Source: Sarcocystis neurona (lineage: Eukaryota; Apicomplexa; Conoidasida; Eucoccidiorida; Sarcocystidae). Taken from it: a stretch of 64,000 bases of DNA. Positions 12,800 to 26,084 of the stretch are shown here, in pieces. The translations under genes were made by a program, and so were the position numbers. The stretch is taken from the NCBI GenBank assembly GCA_000727475.1, contig KL647316.1, forward strand, positions 1,591,750 to 1,655,749, written 5' to 3'. How positions within the stretch are numbered: the first letter of the stretch is position 1; every line of letters begins with the position of its first letter. A model generated the notes under the pieces. That model searched no databases and was not told the origin of the DNA. It saw only the letters and a program-made list of their open reading frames with translations.

Positions 12800-15700
12800 G
12801 AGGGAGCACCCTGATTCGTTATCGAAAGAGATGTGTTGTACGCAGAGTATAATTATTGTTATCTAACGTCGTACCCGGTCATGGAAAAGCCTCTGGATGC
12901 AATACTGCTATTCGGTGATAAAAAAGTATCGGCCTTCCGACACCACTCCGTTAAACGGCTAGACATGCGGGCAAACGGTCGAAAGGCCTGTGGTACATAC
13001 GTGGACTCAGGTAATCCCCGCTTCTGCCTCAACGCAAGATGGCAAATTGTGAACAAAACTTGTGTTTCATCACAAGTTGCTAGACGAAGGACGCCGGACA
13101 CGTAATGCAAGAATAAATCAGGAGCAAGAGACGACCTCCTTTTATGGTGCGAGGAATAGCTTACTTGCTGGTTGTGTCTCCTTTGTATGCAGCACAGGAC
13201 AGTCGTCAATGCGGATATCCCAATGCTTGCGATGGTCCACCAGCCCCGCAGGTATTGTATTTTCAACGTTCCATACTGTCCTGCTAGCGTGTACGCCAGG
13301 CACGGAGAGAGGGAGATGAGGTGCTGACCGAGAAAATACACCGCGAATGATCATTTTAAATGTTCTTGCGCTGCGCATTCCGCACGTTTCTGAAGTACCT
13401 GTCACACCCAACGCTGTCCTCCACGAGGTGGGTCCCCGCGGTTGAGCAGGGCGTTCTTCTCTGGTTCAAACCATTATGCAAAAACCGATACACCAAACCT
13501 TTCGGTTTGGCATGCATGCGGAGGGCTTTGCGCCTGTGAACGCAATCCTGTCTATGCTTTTGTGACTTGGTAGTATGGCCCCGAAGCAGGAGAGCGTCTG
13601 TCCTCCTTTGTGAGCCACTGTTTGCCGACTGCAGTGCCGTTCACTCATGGGATGAAACGCCGTTTGGCAAGGAACTTCGTTTGCGACATTGTTCTGATAC
13701 CCAGCCGGTCGCGACACCGCGTGCAACCGATGGAGTATTTCAGTTGGAAACCATCCTTCCTTCTGCTACACGTTGCGACATAGGATGTGAACGCCTACGT
13801 TGCATGGCACAGTTGAGATTTTTCACGGTGATGGAGGGCTATACAATCTCTGAGACTACTAAAGGAAGTGGACCTTGTATATGGAAATACTTGAAGGATG
13901 GAAATGGAACGACGGAGCACACACTACGTAAATGCGTCTCAGGAAAAGGATACAACATGAGTTTTTGGCCTCCTTTGTGAATAGGAAACCGATCTCTCCT
14001 GAGTCTTCTTGCTGTAGATGTCTCGCAGACGCAAGTAGACGCTGCCCGCTCCTCTATCCTGATCAGGTGCTCAGCCTATGTGCTCCAGCGGTACACCCTT
14101 CTCACGTCTCCGAATCAAGTATCACCCTCGAAACAGGGGGCAGAGCCTTATATAATGAAAGAGCCGGTGTATTAAAGCACTCCAATTTGTTTTGTCTAAA
14201 GGGCACGCGGCTGATTTCGATACGAAGTGCCTCTTCTACTTGTGCATGCGCTCTGACTTGTACGCAAATGTATGTAGTCATGTGTGCACACCCTCATAAC
14301 GTAGTACAGTCGGGTTTGCAGCGACTGCCGCACAGACGGTGCCCTGTGCAGTAGACACTGAATGCATTCTGGCGTAAGTGTGTATGTAAGATGCTTCGGC
14401 GTGTTCTTTACGGAAACTGTCGTCATGTTGCTTCACAGTGTCCGATGTCGCCTTTAACGATTCAGTCAAATTTTGGGAGGCACGCTTTACTGGATTTTCC
14501 TCGTAGTGTTCCGTTGCCAATGCAAAGAGACAGGAAGCCCTCTGTAGGAATACGTAGGATTGGTCAAACAAATCAGCTTTATCAGGCCTCAACTGCAGAC
14601 ACGTGCAGGTACATGCACTGCCAAGGAATCACAAGTGGATGGGCCTAGAAGAAGACCATCACCTCTGGAGCCACCTGCGTGAGGATCTTTCTGCTCGGTG
14701 AAGCGCCTCACATGTGCGGTGGGTACGCAACAAGTTCAGATGTAGTTGTGGTGAAGGCTGTAGGTCACAGAGAGCTCCAAATGTGTATGGGAGAGGGTAA
14801 ACATTAGCATATATAAGGCAGAAGGGAAGCTCAGAGGGCTTTACCCCGACGTGACAGGGCATCCAAGACGTGTAAGTGTACAAGTAAGAGGCCGATAACT
14901 AGGTGGATCCACGCAGATCAGAATCGAAGAGCACAAGAAGGCACGGCAAAGCTTGCGCGCCTTGAGACCACCTGCGAAGTCGAAAAGAACACAAAGGTGT
15001 GAATGCTCCTGACCGTCAGGTAGAAAACGTCATTACGAAATGCCGTAAAGCAGCAGGCGGAAATGAAGAGCAAGCATGTGTCCACTGTCGCAGTGTATGA
15101 ACAAGGGGCGGCTGACGCCGTTTACGCCGACTGCGGCCTCCGTTATATTGGTCTGTGCACCTGCGGCCGACAGCCGTCAGAGAGGCATCCCTGGCTTAAA
15201 TCCATCTGCACTAGGCCTTAACGAGCTTTTCCCCTGCTGTTTAAATGATCTTCGCTGACTCGATTTGTTTCTGGACATCCCAGGGCTGGATGTTCCAGCA
15301 GGAGATATCGTTTACCTGATCATCCTCGCATTCTGCGGTCCACCGGCAGCCACGCTGAGCTGTACCAGCGCAGGAACGATTCGCATTTTCCTGTAGACAC
15401 TTGCATTCCGTATTACACCCTCGTGTCTCCTCGTTCGTTGATATGCAGGATTTGACACGGTTTCGGCGCTTTTTCCTCTCTCACGTGCAGCCGTGTGGGT
15501 CAGCGTCCACGTTCACATGTGCGCACTTTACACGTAAGGATACATATGTATGTGTACATGTATGCGCACACACACGCGTGCTTGTGCCTTCTCGTCGTCC
15601 CATTCCTTGCAAATCTGCGGGTAGTTTCAGAGGCCGTCCAGCGAGTGAGTAGCGGTGCGTATTTTTCTCTCCATTAAAAGGGTAAGTTGCGTGCGTAGGA

Positions 15701-18240
15701 GCAGTGGTCGACGTAGGATGCCAAGTGTGTGATAGCAAGAGACTGCTGTGGGCAGCAACAGACGGTAGCAGCTTCAGCGCTGGAAATACTGAAGTTAGTG
15801 TCGCCAGAGCAGCCGCGTATAGAGGAACCAGCCCCGTTCGACGACAACCAAGAGATGGCGACCCTGTGCTGCCTATTAGCTGCCTGGTATGCTTTTTCCA
15901 TTCGAAAAGTGTGAATATACTTTTGCGTTAGCTCGTGACAGCTGCGTTTCGTTCCCTGGTGTTCTGTTTGGTTGTGTGCACGGCGTGATCCCACGAGTTT
16001 GACTACGGCTAAAAGCACACACGACAATAGGGGATACGAAATTGTAGCAGAGGCGTTGTCCTTGACTAATTCTGCCTGCTGCAGGGGTTCCTGATGACCG
16101 TAGAGCCACCGTCTTCGCAGTAGATCTTGAACGTTCAGCTCACCCGCGGTTTCAAGAGAGCTTCATCGCTCTTCACGGTACCTAAGATATACAGAGAGTC
16201 TAGTAATGGCGCCGGAGGCTCTCGCAATATTTGCGTAGCTGCGCTTGTGCCTGACACTGCAAAATAGAGTTGCAGTTGTGGCTGATAATGCAACTGCTGC
16301 TTGTCTCTGAAAGTATTACAGGCCGATGTGTCGGACTGTTTCAGTTGCTTCTGTAGAGCTACTATGTGTAACACGTCCTCTAGCTGTTCGACTAAAACGT
16401 GGTATCTGCAAGCGTTACTTGCACAAAAATGCACGCATTTGCCTAAACTGGCAGCCCTGGTGACGCTGAAAGACAGCTACACGCCGCTGCAAGATATCGC
16501 GTGCGCGAACACCGTTGACCGTATGCGCGGAAATGTACCGAAGCTGTTATTCGTGTAATCTGGCGGAGAATTGTGGTCCCGCGCAGCGTTGTCCCCTGTC
16601 TTGTAGAGCCTCATGTTTGCACGACAGCAGAAGCTACAGACGAAATAAAGAAGAGCACAAAAGGATGCCCAGAGTGGTCTCGCTGCGGGTTGAAGCGGAC
16701 ACGCTATACACAGTTCCGGCTGTACTCCGTGTAGATCGACTGAAAGCCTCACTTCCAGGCTCCAGCTACTGTCACAACTCTGCTTGTCGTTATGATCGTT
16801 CATTGATGCTAAACCGAGAAAGCCTCGCCCACCAGAGCATTGTTTCTTGGTGCTACAGGAGGTATGTCTGGCTCCTCACTTGAGCTTCTGGGCAGGCACT
16901 GGACCATGTTCGCCTCTTCCCAGGCTAATTTCCATGATGGAATTCAAGCGAATGTTTGCGTTCGATCTCGCTGAACTTCTTCTTGTCTGGCGGAATTCTG
17001 GGAGCATACGTTAGCCGCGTGCGTGAGTATCTATACGAGAGGCCTTACCCGATATTTTCCTTCTTCTCGCTGGACTCGCCAGAAGGGACAACTTGTATCC
17101 TCCTACGCACTTGTGCCCGTTTAGCTCCCCTACCTGCCAGAGAGTCTTTGTGCGAACCCAGATATACCTGCGTGTCTATTTTACACTTGTTAAGCAGTGA
17201 CAAGTACAGCCGCGTTACCAATGAGCTCCTCGCAAGTCTTCGACATTAGGACAGCATGCGTGACAGAGTTCCAATTTGTCATTCGCTAGGTGACAGCGTA
17301 ACACATATCCAGTCCACATCGGTATGTTCGCTAGCGCTGACAACTGCAGCATGTCTGCATGTAGACGACTGTTACGAATTTAATCTGTGACCTGTGTACG
17401 GTTGCAGCGCCATAATGCGCCTACATTCTTTCTCATGATGAATTTCCTCCGTGATCACTGAATCAAATGAGTGTGATTTTCCCATCTTATCTGCTCTTTC
17501 TCTTGAATGGTGGCACGAAAATCATGCGAGACGTTAACCGTTGGACCAGAAAATTACCGTTTTTCCTGAAGAGTGCTTTCAGTTAACTCAACGACACACT
17601 ACAGTATGCGAGCGTACCAACGTCGGAATGCATGTGGATATACAGGCTCCTGAGATTGGAGAGTACGCAGTTGATATCCTCTCTACACCTTTGTAGCAGT
17701 TGCACCCTTGACAATGTCGTGTAACGTACGACTGCGTCAATCATGGTGGCGTGTGGTATTTCTCAACTACCCGCTTTGCTACGTGAATAGGTCTGTTTTT
17801 CAAGCTGCACGACATACCCTTTTTCATCAGCGTACGCTAAAGAGGTGTGACACCGTTCACTACAGAAAAAGCAGCGGGTGGCGTAGTCTTGATCACATGC
17901 ACGTATCTGATCGCAGAGGCGGAAACATGCGTCCAGACGGTAGTAGCGAATGTACGTGCTCAACTTGCATGCACAACTATGTATAATGGAAAGTGAATAG
18001 GCAAGCGGATTCGCCCTCCACCGACCAACAGGAGATGTTTTTCATAGTTTGTACTCATTCCTGGAAACCCTGGAGCTGCGGACCCGGTATGCGATTTTAA
18101 TGATTCACCCTGAGCAGCAGTGGGCACTCGAACACTGAGTGTATTCGTCTGTGTCTCAAACTCGTTGCGCTTCTGCAGACTTGGACGAGTGCGCACGTAA
18201 AGTCCTGCCCTGCTGTTGGGGAGCCTGTGGCGGATCTCGG
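12800..18240. other. Unassigned sequence
   Basis: No supported gene. Open frames reach 160 codons (minus, 12859-13341) and 140 codons (plus, 13932-14354), none with a recognisable family. Around 15540-15580 and similar places the sequence alternates TGTG/CATA/CACAC like a decayed dinucleotide microsatellite. Confidence 0.4.
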
Positions 18241-18265
18241 TTGCGAGCGTTGCGCAGCGCTTCTG

Positions 18266-18662
18266 ACATATATATACATATATAATATTTGCTGGTCATG
18301 CGTAAGCGTGAACATACATGATCTATAAATGCGTTTGACGGAACATCACGTAAGCCTTCGCCTCTGTGGCTTTCAAGCTCTTCTTCCTTTTTTCGGCTCC
18401 TACACATGGCACGATGTGATGCAAGTTCTTTGCCCAGTGGCTAAACTAAGCTGTGCCGACTGGCAAGCGCTTTCGGTATCTGTGCACCCGGAGGTAGGCA
18501 GTCACCCCGGAGACGTACACGTTTCCATGGGAACAAACAAGGATATACCATGTGACAGGCTTCCTGACAAGTCGTTTTCTACGGAGCGGCATTGCTGCTG
18601 CAGGGAAGGCTTACGCTCACAATATATATAATTTTGTAAACTTATATAAGTATATATTTTCT
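18266..18662. repeat. Two AT-rich microsatellite-like tracts
   Basis: A TA-rich run with TATATATACATATATAA lies at about 18269-18292, and a second AT-rich run with ATATATATAATTTTG then TATATAAGTATATATTTT at about 18620-18660. They stand out sharply from the otherwise balanced composition and bracket about 330 bp. They may be simple repeats in introns or spacers. Confidence 0.5.
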
Positions 18663-20416
18663 GTATTTTTTCGGATGTTATTTTGATGAATTCAAGTGTC
18701 ACAGCACTGCCTTTATCCCCGAGCAACAAGGTGCTCCTCCATATTTTGCTCGCGTGTCTTATGTGCTTGGCAGATGGTCCAGCACACATTCATGAAGGAG
18801 GATGCACTGTCGTTTTTCCGAACTAAAAATATAAGCAAGAAGTGGACGACAGCTTGGCGTCTCTTTATTGACAACGGTCGTCAGTCGCGCAGATGCTACC
18901 ATCAAGTGTTACCGAGGAGGTCCGTGGAAAGTCACGTGACGCAGAGCCGGCCCTGAACAGATTCGGCTGGCACACCCAGTTAGGATTTCAGAATGGATGA
19001 GATTCCCTGCCCCGTCTGCGGAAGAATCCATACGTACAAGGCCTGAACATAGTGAGAAGTGGTATTGATCGTTGTCTCGACAAACTTGCCTGCCATATGT
19101 CTACACGCGCCCCTCGCTGACGTATCTTTACACTGGATACTGGTTCGTTGAAAAAGTAGTATCCCACGCTCCACGGCGGCGATGAGCGAGGAGGAAGCCA
19201 GGCAGACCAGCGCGTTTTTGATACTCAAGCTACTAATAGATATACTGTCTGTGACTGGCGCACTGTACGCTGCTGCGTCCTTAATGTCTACATGCACTCA
19301 GAACACCTTTGCCTGTTCCATGTACAAGCACGTGACAGCACAGCGAGTGGGCGCAGAAATACAGGCAGATATTCTGGGCATGTGACAAAATTCTTACGTA
19401 TACGTTCTGGCACAGGTTGCGGCGCTGTTACTAATTCAAGGCGTTATTACAAACGGTCGCGACGATTACTTGCGCGCAGGAGGACAAGCTGAAAAGAAAT
19501 GCTCTGCGTAGTCTGTGCATCTGTATCCACGTATAGGTGAACAAGCAGGCATCTGAAGATGGTATTTACCCGCTTGCGTACGACGGAAAAGTGTGCGGTT
19601 AGTCGCTGGGAGAGCCTTCGAATTGGCACGGTTGGATGTTTGGATGTGTTTGGGAAGTTTCTGTACAGGTGAATCGGCGTAAACGTATGTTTGTTGCACT
19701 TGACATTTTCTCTTTGCGAAATGTGTGGCGTATGCTTGTATATGCATATGCATAAATGTTTGTGAAGGTGCACGCGCACGTGTCATCATACAGGAACTCA
19801 TCTTCTCTCTGACGTGCGGTCGACGTGCACCTGTTACTGCATTCGAAACGCTTCGTTTACACCAGTCCACTACGCGGGTTCGTTTTTTGGGAGTGTGTGG
19901 TACACAGCGGGTGCTCAAATCCTGTCGGCATGTGCAGGGTCAACAGAAGTCGTCGTGCACTACCCGCGAAGCTGTAGGTCCGCAAAGCAACAGGTGACAA
20001 GCTTACGCAAAATGTGCGTATGCCACGGTCTGTGCGCCTGACATTACTGAAGCAGGTTGAGACCAACGATCAGAAAAGTTCTGGCGTGTTGAACTGGCAC
20101 GCTTTCGGGGAAAAGGGAGTTTCGCGATGCAGAAATCTCCAACGAAATCGATTAATCTTGTTTTGCCCATAGTAGTACACTACATACCCACGAGCATCCG
20201 TACTTTTCCTTTTACGACGGCACAATTAATGAAAGCACATCTGTATGCCTTTAAATGTCTGTACTGAGAAGGGCTTCATAGACGCGTACGTCACAACAAT
20301 GTGTGTAAACGAGTGCGTGCTGTCTCTCAGAACTGGCGAAGATATGTGAACACTTCGAGAGTGAATTCGACCTAAAAGGACCAGTCACCCCTCCAACATG
20401 CATTCGCTTCTGCACC

Positions 20417-20642
20417 GTGACACTCGCACTATGTGCTGACACCTTGTGCTGCCGGTGTTATTGCTTGTGCTGCTGTGTCTCATGCTCCGGGCGCTTCTTT
20501 CCTTGTGAGGATGCTGGTTGCCGCGCTGCTGCTGTTCCTTCTGTTGCCCTTTGCTCTTTTTTCGTCAGCAGCCCTCAGGCAACGACTGCGTTTCACAAAG
20601 ATGCATAGTTCAAAAGAGTTCACTCGTTCACTGCGCCTCTGA
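20417..20642 (+). repeat. CTG-rich patch with a Leu/Ala-rich hydrophobic frame
   Basis: This shares short segments (GCTGCCGGTGT followed by TGCT-rich sequence) with the 860-1560 region, so the two are probably related low-complexity sequence. One plus frame (20433-20642, 69 codons) has a strongly hydrophobic run near residues 27-48 that would look like a membrane segment or signal anchor, then a short basic tail. Without a longer gene around it the hydrophobicity is best put down to the CTG (Leu) and GCT (Ala) codon content. Confidence 0.4.
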
Positions 20643-20829
20643 AGGGTTCGCACCCGCGCGCGTCTGCGTCTGTCCTCCCCTTTTGCCGAGGAGGACGACG
20701 ATACTGAAGCCGACGCCAAGTCTCATGTGTTCGACAGGGGAAGAAGTGGATGAAGCGAGGCGTGCTGCTGTGAAAAGTTATTTTTCCGGGGCTGAGGCGT
20801 GAGACGGTGAAAAGCCTAGACGCCAACAA

Positions 20830-22430
20830 TGCTGAATTTCCAGACGTTGAACTTTTTAAGCACTGCTGAAAGTCGACATCTTAATAGTATTGTCGATCGC
20901 CTGCTTCACGAAACAACTCTATGTCTCAGAGAATCGAAAGCTAAGATCAACTGTCAACACAGAGTACTTTAGTCAGAGCAATGCGCTGGAGACCTGCGCA
21001 ACGGCGTGACCCCCACGGATGGTCGCCTCAAGCCATTAACAGTGACCAAACGACCACCTGCCGTAAGTGCAGCGCAATTTTTACAGCATACGCAGCATCT
21101 GATGTTTCAGGGGACAGTCCCCGCCGCCCATCGGAAAGCATTTGAGAGGTGGACTACGACGAGTGCCACGGAACATGGAAGCTCGTGATGCTCCAAGAGA
21201 GCGCTATTCTTCGAGAGGCGAAGACGTACTCACTAACGTGGGCACGCACGGTAACACTCCTCTTCATGTGTAACCAGGTGCTATAAGAAATTCTAGATTA
21301 GTGCCAGTATAAAACGAAATTGTCGCTTCATGGTTCACTATCATTTCTCTGCAGAACGTGGCATTTTTACATCTGATAAGTGGTCTCATGCTTAATGCGT
21401 AAAATCAACTGCACACTCATCAATCTGATACGACGACGCTTGTGGCTATGGTACCGATGTGGTTGCGCTGCCTATGGGGTTTTCTTGACTTTGCTTTAAA
21501 AAGTGTCTAGAATGAATACCGGGCAGCTTTGTTGTACGCAAGACTCTACCTTTGCTTCCGAATAAGTAAGAGGCGCTCCCTTGTGAGTTAAATAAGAGAT
21601 TCATTGCTTGCGCGGAGTGGTGGACGCCTGTCACAGCCAGAGGATTTCAGTAGCTTTTCTTCTCCTCGCCTGAAACTGTTGCTGTCAAAAAAGTTCTTGG
21701 AAACCTGCCACTGAGGCGTGTTCGGCGACAGTGGATCTGGCGGCGCAAGAAAGGCGAAACGCGAACGTGTCAATAGTCTCACGACTGACTGATGGCAGGG
21801 GCGTGCACCAGTGCCGCCCCGAGGTGTAGTGCATACACACGCAAATACACACGTGCGCGTGTATGCTCCCACGCTATGTCACAAATTTCGGAGGTCAGGC
21901 GTTCACCTGCTCGGCAACTCTAGTGTGTGTGCACTTTCTCCATCCTGCTTGACTTGCCTTGGCATCCATCCACTGTCGCACCGCGTGGGAAGCTCGCGGC
22001 CCTTTGTAACGTAATCCATCGTGTGCCGCGCATGCCTATGACTCCTACAGCGAAATTCGGCTACACCTACGGATTACATGCTGGTCTCCTTTTGATTGTG
22101 CTTGCATGTGATCCAGTGTATGAAGCTTCCTGGTGTCTATCGTGGCAAACTGGAAAAACCCCTGTACTCACTCCTCGGTATGCGGACGAGTAGTGGCCGT
22201 CAGCGGATCCCGTATGCAGGGAATAGGAGCCCTCCAACAGCCTCTTTTTCCGAATGACTGGAGATAAAAGCAGAACAGCTAGTACCTGCGGCGAATGGGA
22301 TACAAGAATGTGCAGTGCAGTTATGCATTGACGGTGGGTCCCATGGTTAATCGCCAGTGCACTGCTTACTGCATGAGACGCGGCGTTGACCAGTGCTCCA
22401 CTAGGGTACATGGTCTTTTTATTCTTCTCC
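20830..22430. other. Unassigned sequence
   Basis: No gene is supported in this stretch. Frames are short (up to 94 codons) and no repeat or RNA was seen. Confidence 0.4.
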
Positions 22431-22439
22431 CACGTGTGG

Positions 22440-23237
22440 TCAACTGTACAAGATATGGGACTCACGTACATTTGCATACCATCCACTTGGCCACAAGTGC
22501 AGTCTGCCGTCTTGTTCGCTTGTAATCACAATGTCGCCGCGGTCCACGACCGGTGGTCGAAGGGCAGCAACGGGGGTTCGGCTGATGGCGAGTAGACAAC
22601 AGACGGTGTTGCGCAGCAGAGTCCACGACAGCTGAAGCAAAGACGGTCGCCCATGAGTCACTTTAAAATCTTGGCGCATGCAATAAGCACTGAATGACAA
22701 GAGTTGCGGTAGACTTCCCCTGCGTGACGGACATGGGACGCGCTTTATCAAGGGGCTACGGCGACACAATGCGTTGCGCAGTGTAATCCCTCGCGCAGGG
22801 CATGGAACAAGAAATGCCCTTCTTACGTGACGCGTGGGATTCATCCACGGACACCTCCTCAGACTGTTTTGTCCTGTCATGTATAACTGAGAAGTGCAGA
22901 CAACACTGCAGAACCAGAATTTGACGGTGTAGCGACGCCTCGTGTTGTACTCCTGCTGCTGACGAAAGTGCGCCAACGCACGCATGCAGCGGAACGTGGG
23001 GGACGTGGCTTCGGTCGGGAAGCTAGTAAGCGAACTAGCACGCAGGCATTCTAAAAAGCGCAGATCACTAAAACTGTGGGCGCTGGTGAACCATTGCCGT
23101 GTGTCTGGCGGAAGGGGGGGGCGCGGCTGAATTACAGATGTATGACGGTGTGCGCTGGGACACGGTGTGTTCTTCGAGTACGGGTGGCGTAAGCGTGTCC
23201 ATTTAGAATGACGTGAAATCTTAGGTTTCGAAGACAC
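22440..23237 (-). CDS. Hypothetical protein, 265 codons, WD-repeat-like end
   Basis: This is the longest open frame in the window and well beyond the roughly 160 codons expected by chance. It starts at an ATG at 23237 and is Arg/Ser/Pro-rich, with no signal peptide and no clear membrane segment. Near its C-terminus (about residues 234-249) it reads GDIVITSEQDGRLHLW, which resembles the last strand of a WD40 blade (…S..DG.L.LW), where Asp-Gly and Leu-Trp are the typical conserved positions. Only one such blade is visible, so the family assignment is weak. A GTGAGT on the minus strand at 22465-22460 could be a splice donor that takes the reading frame onward before the stop at 22440. If so, this is one exon of a larger gene. 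Alternatively it is a chance frame helped by a low stop density on this strand. Confidence 0.3.
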   Translation of the reverse strand: MSSKPKISRHSKWTRLRHPYSKNTPCPSAHRHTSVIQPRPPLPPDTRQWFTSAHSFSDLRFLECLRASSLTSFPTEATSPTFRCMRALAHFRQQQEYNTRRRYTVKFWFCSVVCTSQLYMTGQNSLRRCPWMNPTRHVRRAFLVPCPARGITLRNALCRRSPLIKRVPCPSRRGSLPQLLSFSAYCMRQDFKVTHGRPSLLQLSWTLLRNTVCCLLAISRTPVAALRPPVVDRGDIVITSEQDGRLHLWPSGWYANVRESHILYS

Positions 23238-23886
23238 CCCGTTATTAAGTTGGATAACCTACTGCAAGAACGGTTTTCCAAATACCACCTCCGACGAACG
23301 CATGTCGACGAGGGTGTGCGAATGTGTCTTTTGACCTTCGAGGTTTCAGTCTACACTGGATAGCGCACTTGTCTGCATGGTATGCCCACTGCATAGTACA
23401 CAGGTCGGGGGTCGGCGGTCTGAGGCACGAAGCATTCGACTGGTTGAAGCTTCTACTGTCGCTAGTGTCGGCTACATATATATGCAGGGTTCATAGACGC
23501 ATACCGCGAAGTATAGTAACTGAAAACGACGCCCGTATGACTGCGCGAATGTACGGACATTCAAGCGGCAGTGCGTTGAGGGAAGGTGAGCCGACGTGGT
23601 TCATTCTTGACGTAAACAAACCTCATGCACACCTCAAGCAGGGGTTTCACCACATTTGCCATCCTCATGCATGCGCAGAAGCCAACAGAATATGACATGC
23701 AGGAGCACCACTTTGATCGCTGGAAAGCCAAATCAAAGCGAAACGTGCACCACGTGCAGTGACGCGGAAAATTAGGGACGCTGATTTGAGGATTGCACCC
23801 CCTACATATAATTGTTCTAGGCTTGATGAGTGGACAAATTTTACGTCATGTGGGTAAAACCGTAGAAGTGAATGTCTACAGATGAT

Positions 23887-23913
23887 CTGCTAATGCACTA
23901 TGTGCATTAGCAG
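23887..23913. repeat. Perfect 12-bp inverted repeat, 3-nt loop
   Basis: CTGCTAATGCAC is followed by TAT and then by its exact reverse complement GTGCATTAGCAG. The 24 paired bases make a stable cruciform or RNA hairpin. No gene is assigned on either side, so it is not placed as a terminator or regulatory site. It may be a transposon excision footprint or a small palindrome at a former duplication boundary. Confidence 0.85.
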
Positions 23914-23919
23914 GGTGAG

Positions 23920-26050
23920 CTGCGTGCGGCGCTACTTTCGGCAAGCAAACATTAGGCAGCGACTGTGATGCAGTGAGACAAACTGCAATCGTTTGCACTG
24001 GCTGGTGTGGGATATAAAGCGGCGCTGCTACCAACAGCACTTATACATAATTTACAGTACCGCACATGACATGCGCAGTTCGGCGCCCACGCGGATCAGA
24101 GTTTCTTTTGTTAAGTCTAGTACCATGGGCGCTGTGCTTGTCACCGCACAGGTGGTCGAGGCACATGAGTCGTTGCAGAGATAACACTGAATGTCGTGTG
24201 CGTCTTGCCTTCTACGACCTCCCAGAAAGCCTGTTTAGAAGAGCAGCCATATCCTTGATGACCGAGACAGTGTGACCACGGTCATACGACAGTGCGCCGT
24301 AGCGAGGTGCACGTTGCTCTCACGGGTACGCAACAATGTGAAATGAGCACCCCCTCAAGTTGAAACTGCACAGTCCGACCCGGAGACGCATATGTTCTGA
24401 AACATCATAACTCGGTGTAGCTCAACTTTGTCGAGGAGCTCGCGGAGTACCCGCGTTTCGCCTCTGTTGTGTGGCGACGAGCTCAGTGACAACAGCCTCA
24501 GAGGCTAGCACGTATAGATGCAAATTGGTGGAGCGTCGAGTCAGCGGCCCTGTTCGCCCCGAGTTCCTTGTCTGCCATTGAGTTCTCCACTCTGCCACGT
24601 CGGCGGCGCAGCACTCACTGCAAAGTCACAGCCTACGTTTCTGATGCCGTGCTGACGCATATACCCGAAGGCACTTATAAGGGCAGTGACGCAAGCGCCC
24701 TCTGCTACCGTGATGCGCTGCATTCTCCTTCATTACGCTCTTCGGTCGCTGCGGTTCAAAACGCGGAGATTGCCATTGCATTTGTCGTGCACACGAAACG
24801 GTGCCGAGGCTTTTTACCTATTGCTACCCTTCTTGAATCGCTGTGGCTTCTCTCTTTTCTCTGCCTTGCCAGTGTGTACCGATACATCACACCCTTATAC
24901 GGCAGCCGTCAAAATATGTGCTGATGGATTATGCAGAAACGCCCTTAAAGACCGCGTGAATAGTAATGTCTTTCGAGGGCATTCGTCGCACCAGGGTTGT
25001 GAAGTGTCCTATTGTTGTAGCAGCGTGCCCAGGACGGCGATATTCGGAAAACGGTCTGTGCCCGCGTAGACGTACCACTGCTATCGGTGTTTGTGTTGTC
25101 TATGGACTAATTGGTGGCATGGAATTCCGGCACTGCAGAGAACAGAAGCCAGAGTGGCTTCTCTCCCACGCGTCCAACACACGCGAGAGATCATGAGTAG
25201 GAATGGTACATTTGCAGGGCCGTAGAATTGAATTTTTTTGGTGCCGGAGACGGGACATCGGAGCTGACGACTCACACGGAATAGCCGCTGGACTGGCAAC
25301 CAGTAGTAGTAGCTGCGGCAGGTGTTCCGATTTACACGGAGTGCGATTTGAAAGAATTTTTCTTAGGAACCTTGGGACCCTTGCAAAATTCCGTCAAGTG
25401 GGAGAGATTTGCATCGAACAGTACGACACGTTTTCAATTTATTTAATCGAGGAAGTCCGCAATCTAGGGTGACTGTCGTCGGGCCCAGCGCCACGTGAGA
25501 TACCTCCTTATTGAGAAGATGTTGCATCGGTTGAGAAAACTGTGCATTTACCAGCGTTTAGACTTCGACAGATGCGTTATTGTACACCTTCGAACGCCTT
25601 CGTATGACGACCAGCCACACTTGATGAAGAGCAATGGACAAAGTACAGTCTGAGTAGCGTTAGATAAATGCGGAAGACTGGAAACGGCGTCAGAGTACGC
25701 CAGAGGGAGAGGAAGAGGACAAGGTTAGAAAGGGGAAAAACTGAAGCAAGAGTAAGAGGATAGTAAGACGAAGTTGCTAGCACGAAACGAAAAGAAGGTC
25801 TGCTCCTTTTTGAACCAAAGCACTAGATACAGCAACCCGATGTTGCCGCCACGAAAGGGAAAACTGATTTTCAACTTTGTGGGCATACGTTACACTGGGT
25901 GTTGATCCTTCCGAAAAAAAAAGCCAGCAGGAAGGCCTGTCACGCTTGCTGTTCATATGCGGCGTCCATCTGACCTGAGTGACACGAATGAGGAGATCTA
26001 TATTGCAGGCTAACACACTACATGTTCTTGCTGCGGCAAACAGGTTGTAC
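23920..26050. other. Unassigned sequence
   Basis: Open frames up to 127 codons (plus, 24686-25069) lack recognisable motifs. The stretch 25655-25770 is purine-rich (GGAGAGGAAGAGGAC type). No gene call is justified. Confidence 0.4.
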
Positions 26051-26084
26051 CGCATCATCACAAAGAACAGTACAGAGAGTGTAG

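Noticed and set aside
13400..13480. Possible tRNA T-loop (GGTTCAAACC)
   Set aside because: The flanking bases do not pair to form a T-stem and no D-arm, anticodon arm or acceptor stem fits at the right spacing.
20433..20642. Small membrane protein with a Leu/Ala-rich helix
   Set aside because: Hydrophobicity follows directly from the CTG/GCT repeat content, and a related CTG region at 0.9-1.5 kb gives similar peptides in several frames.
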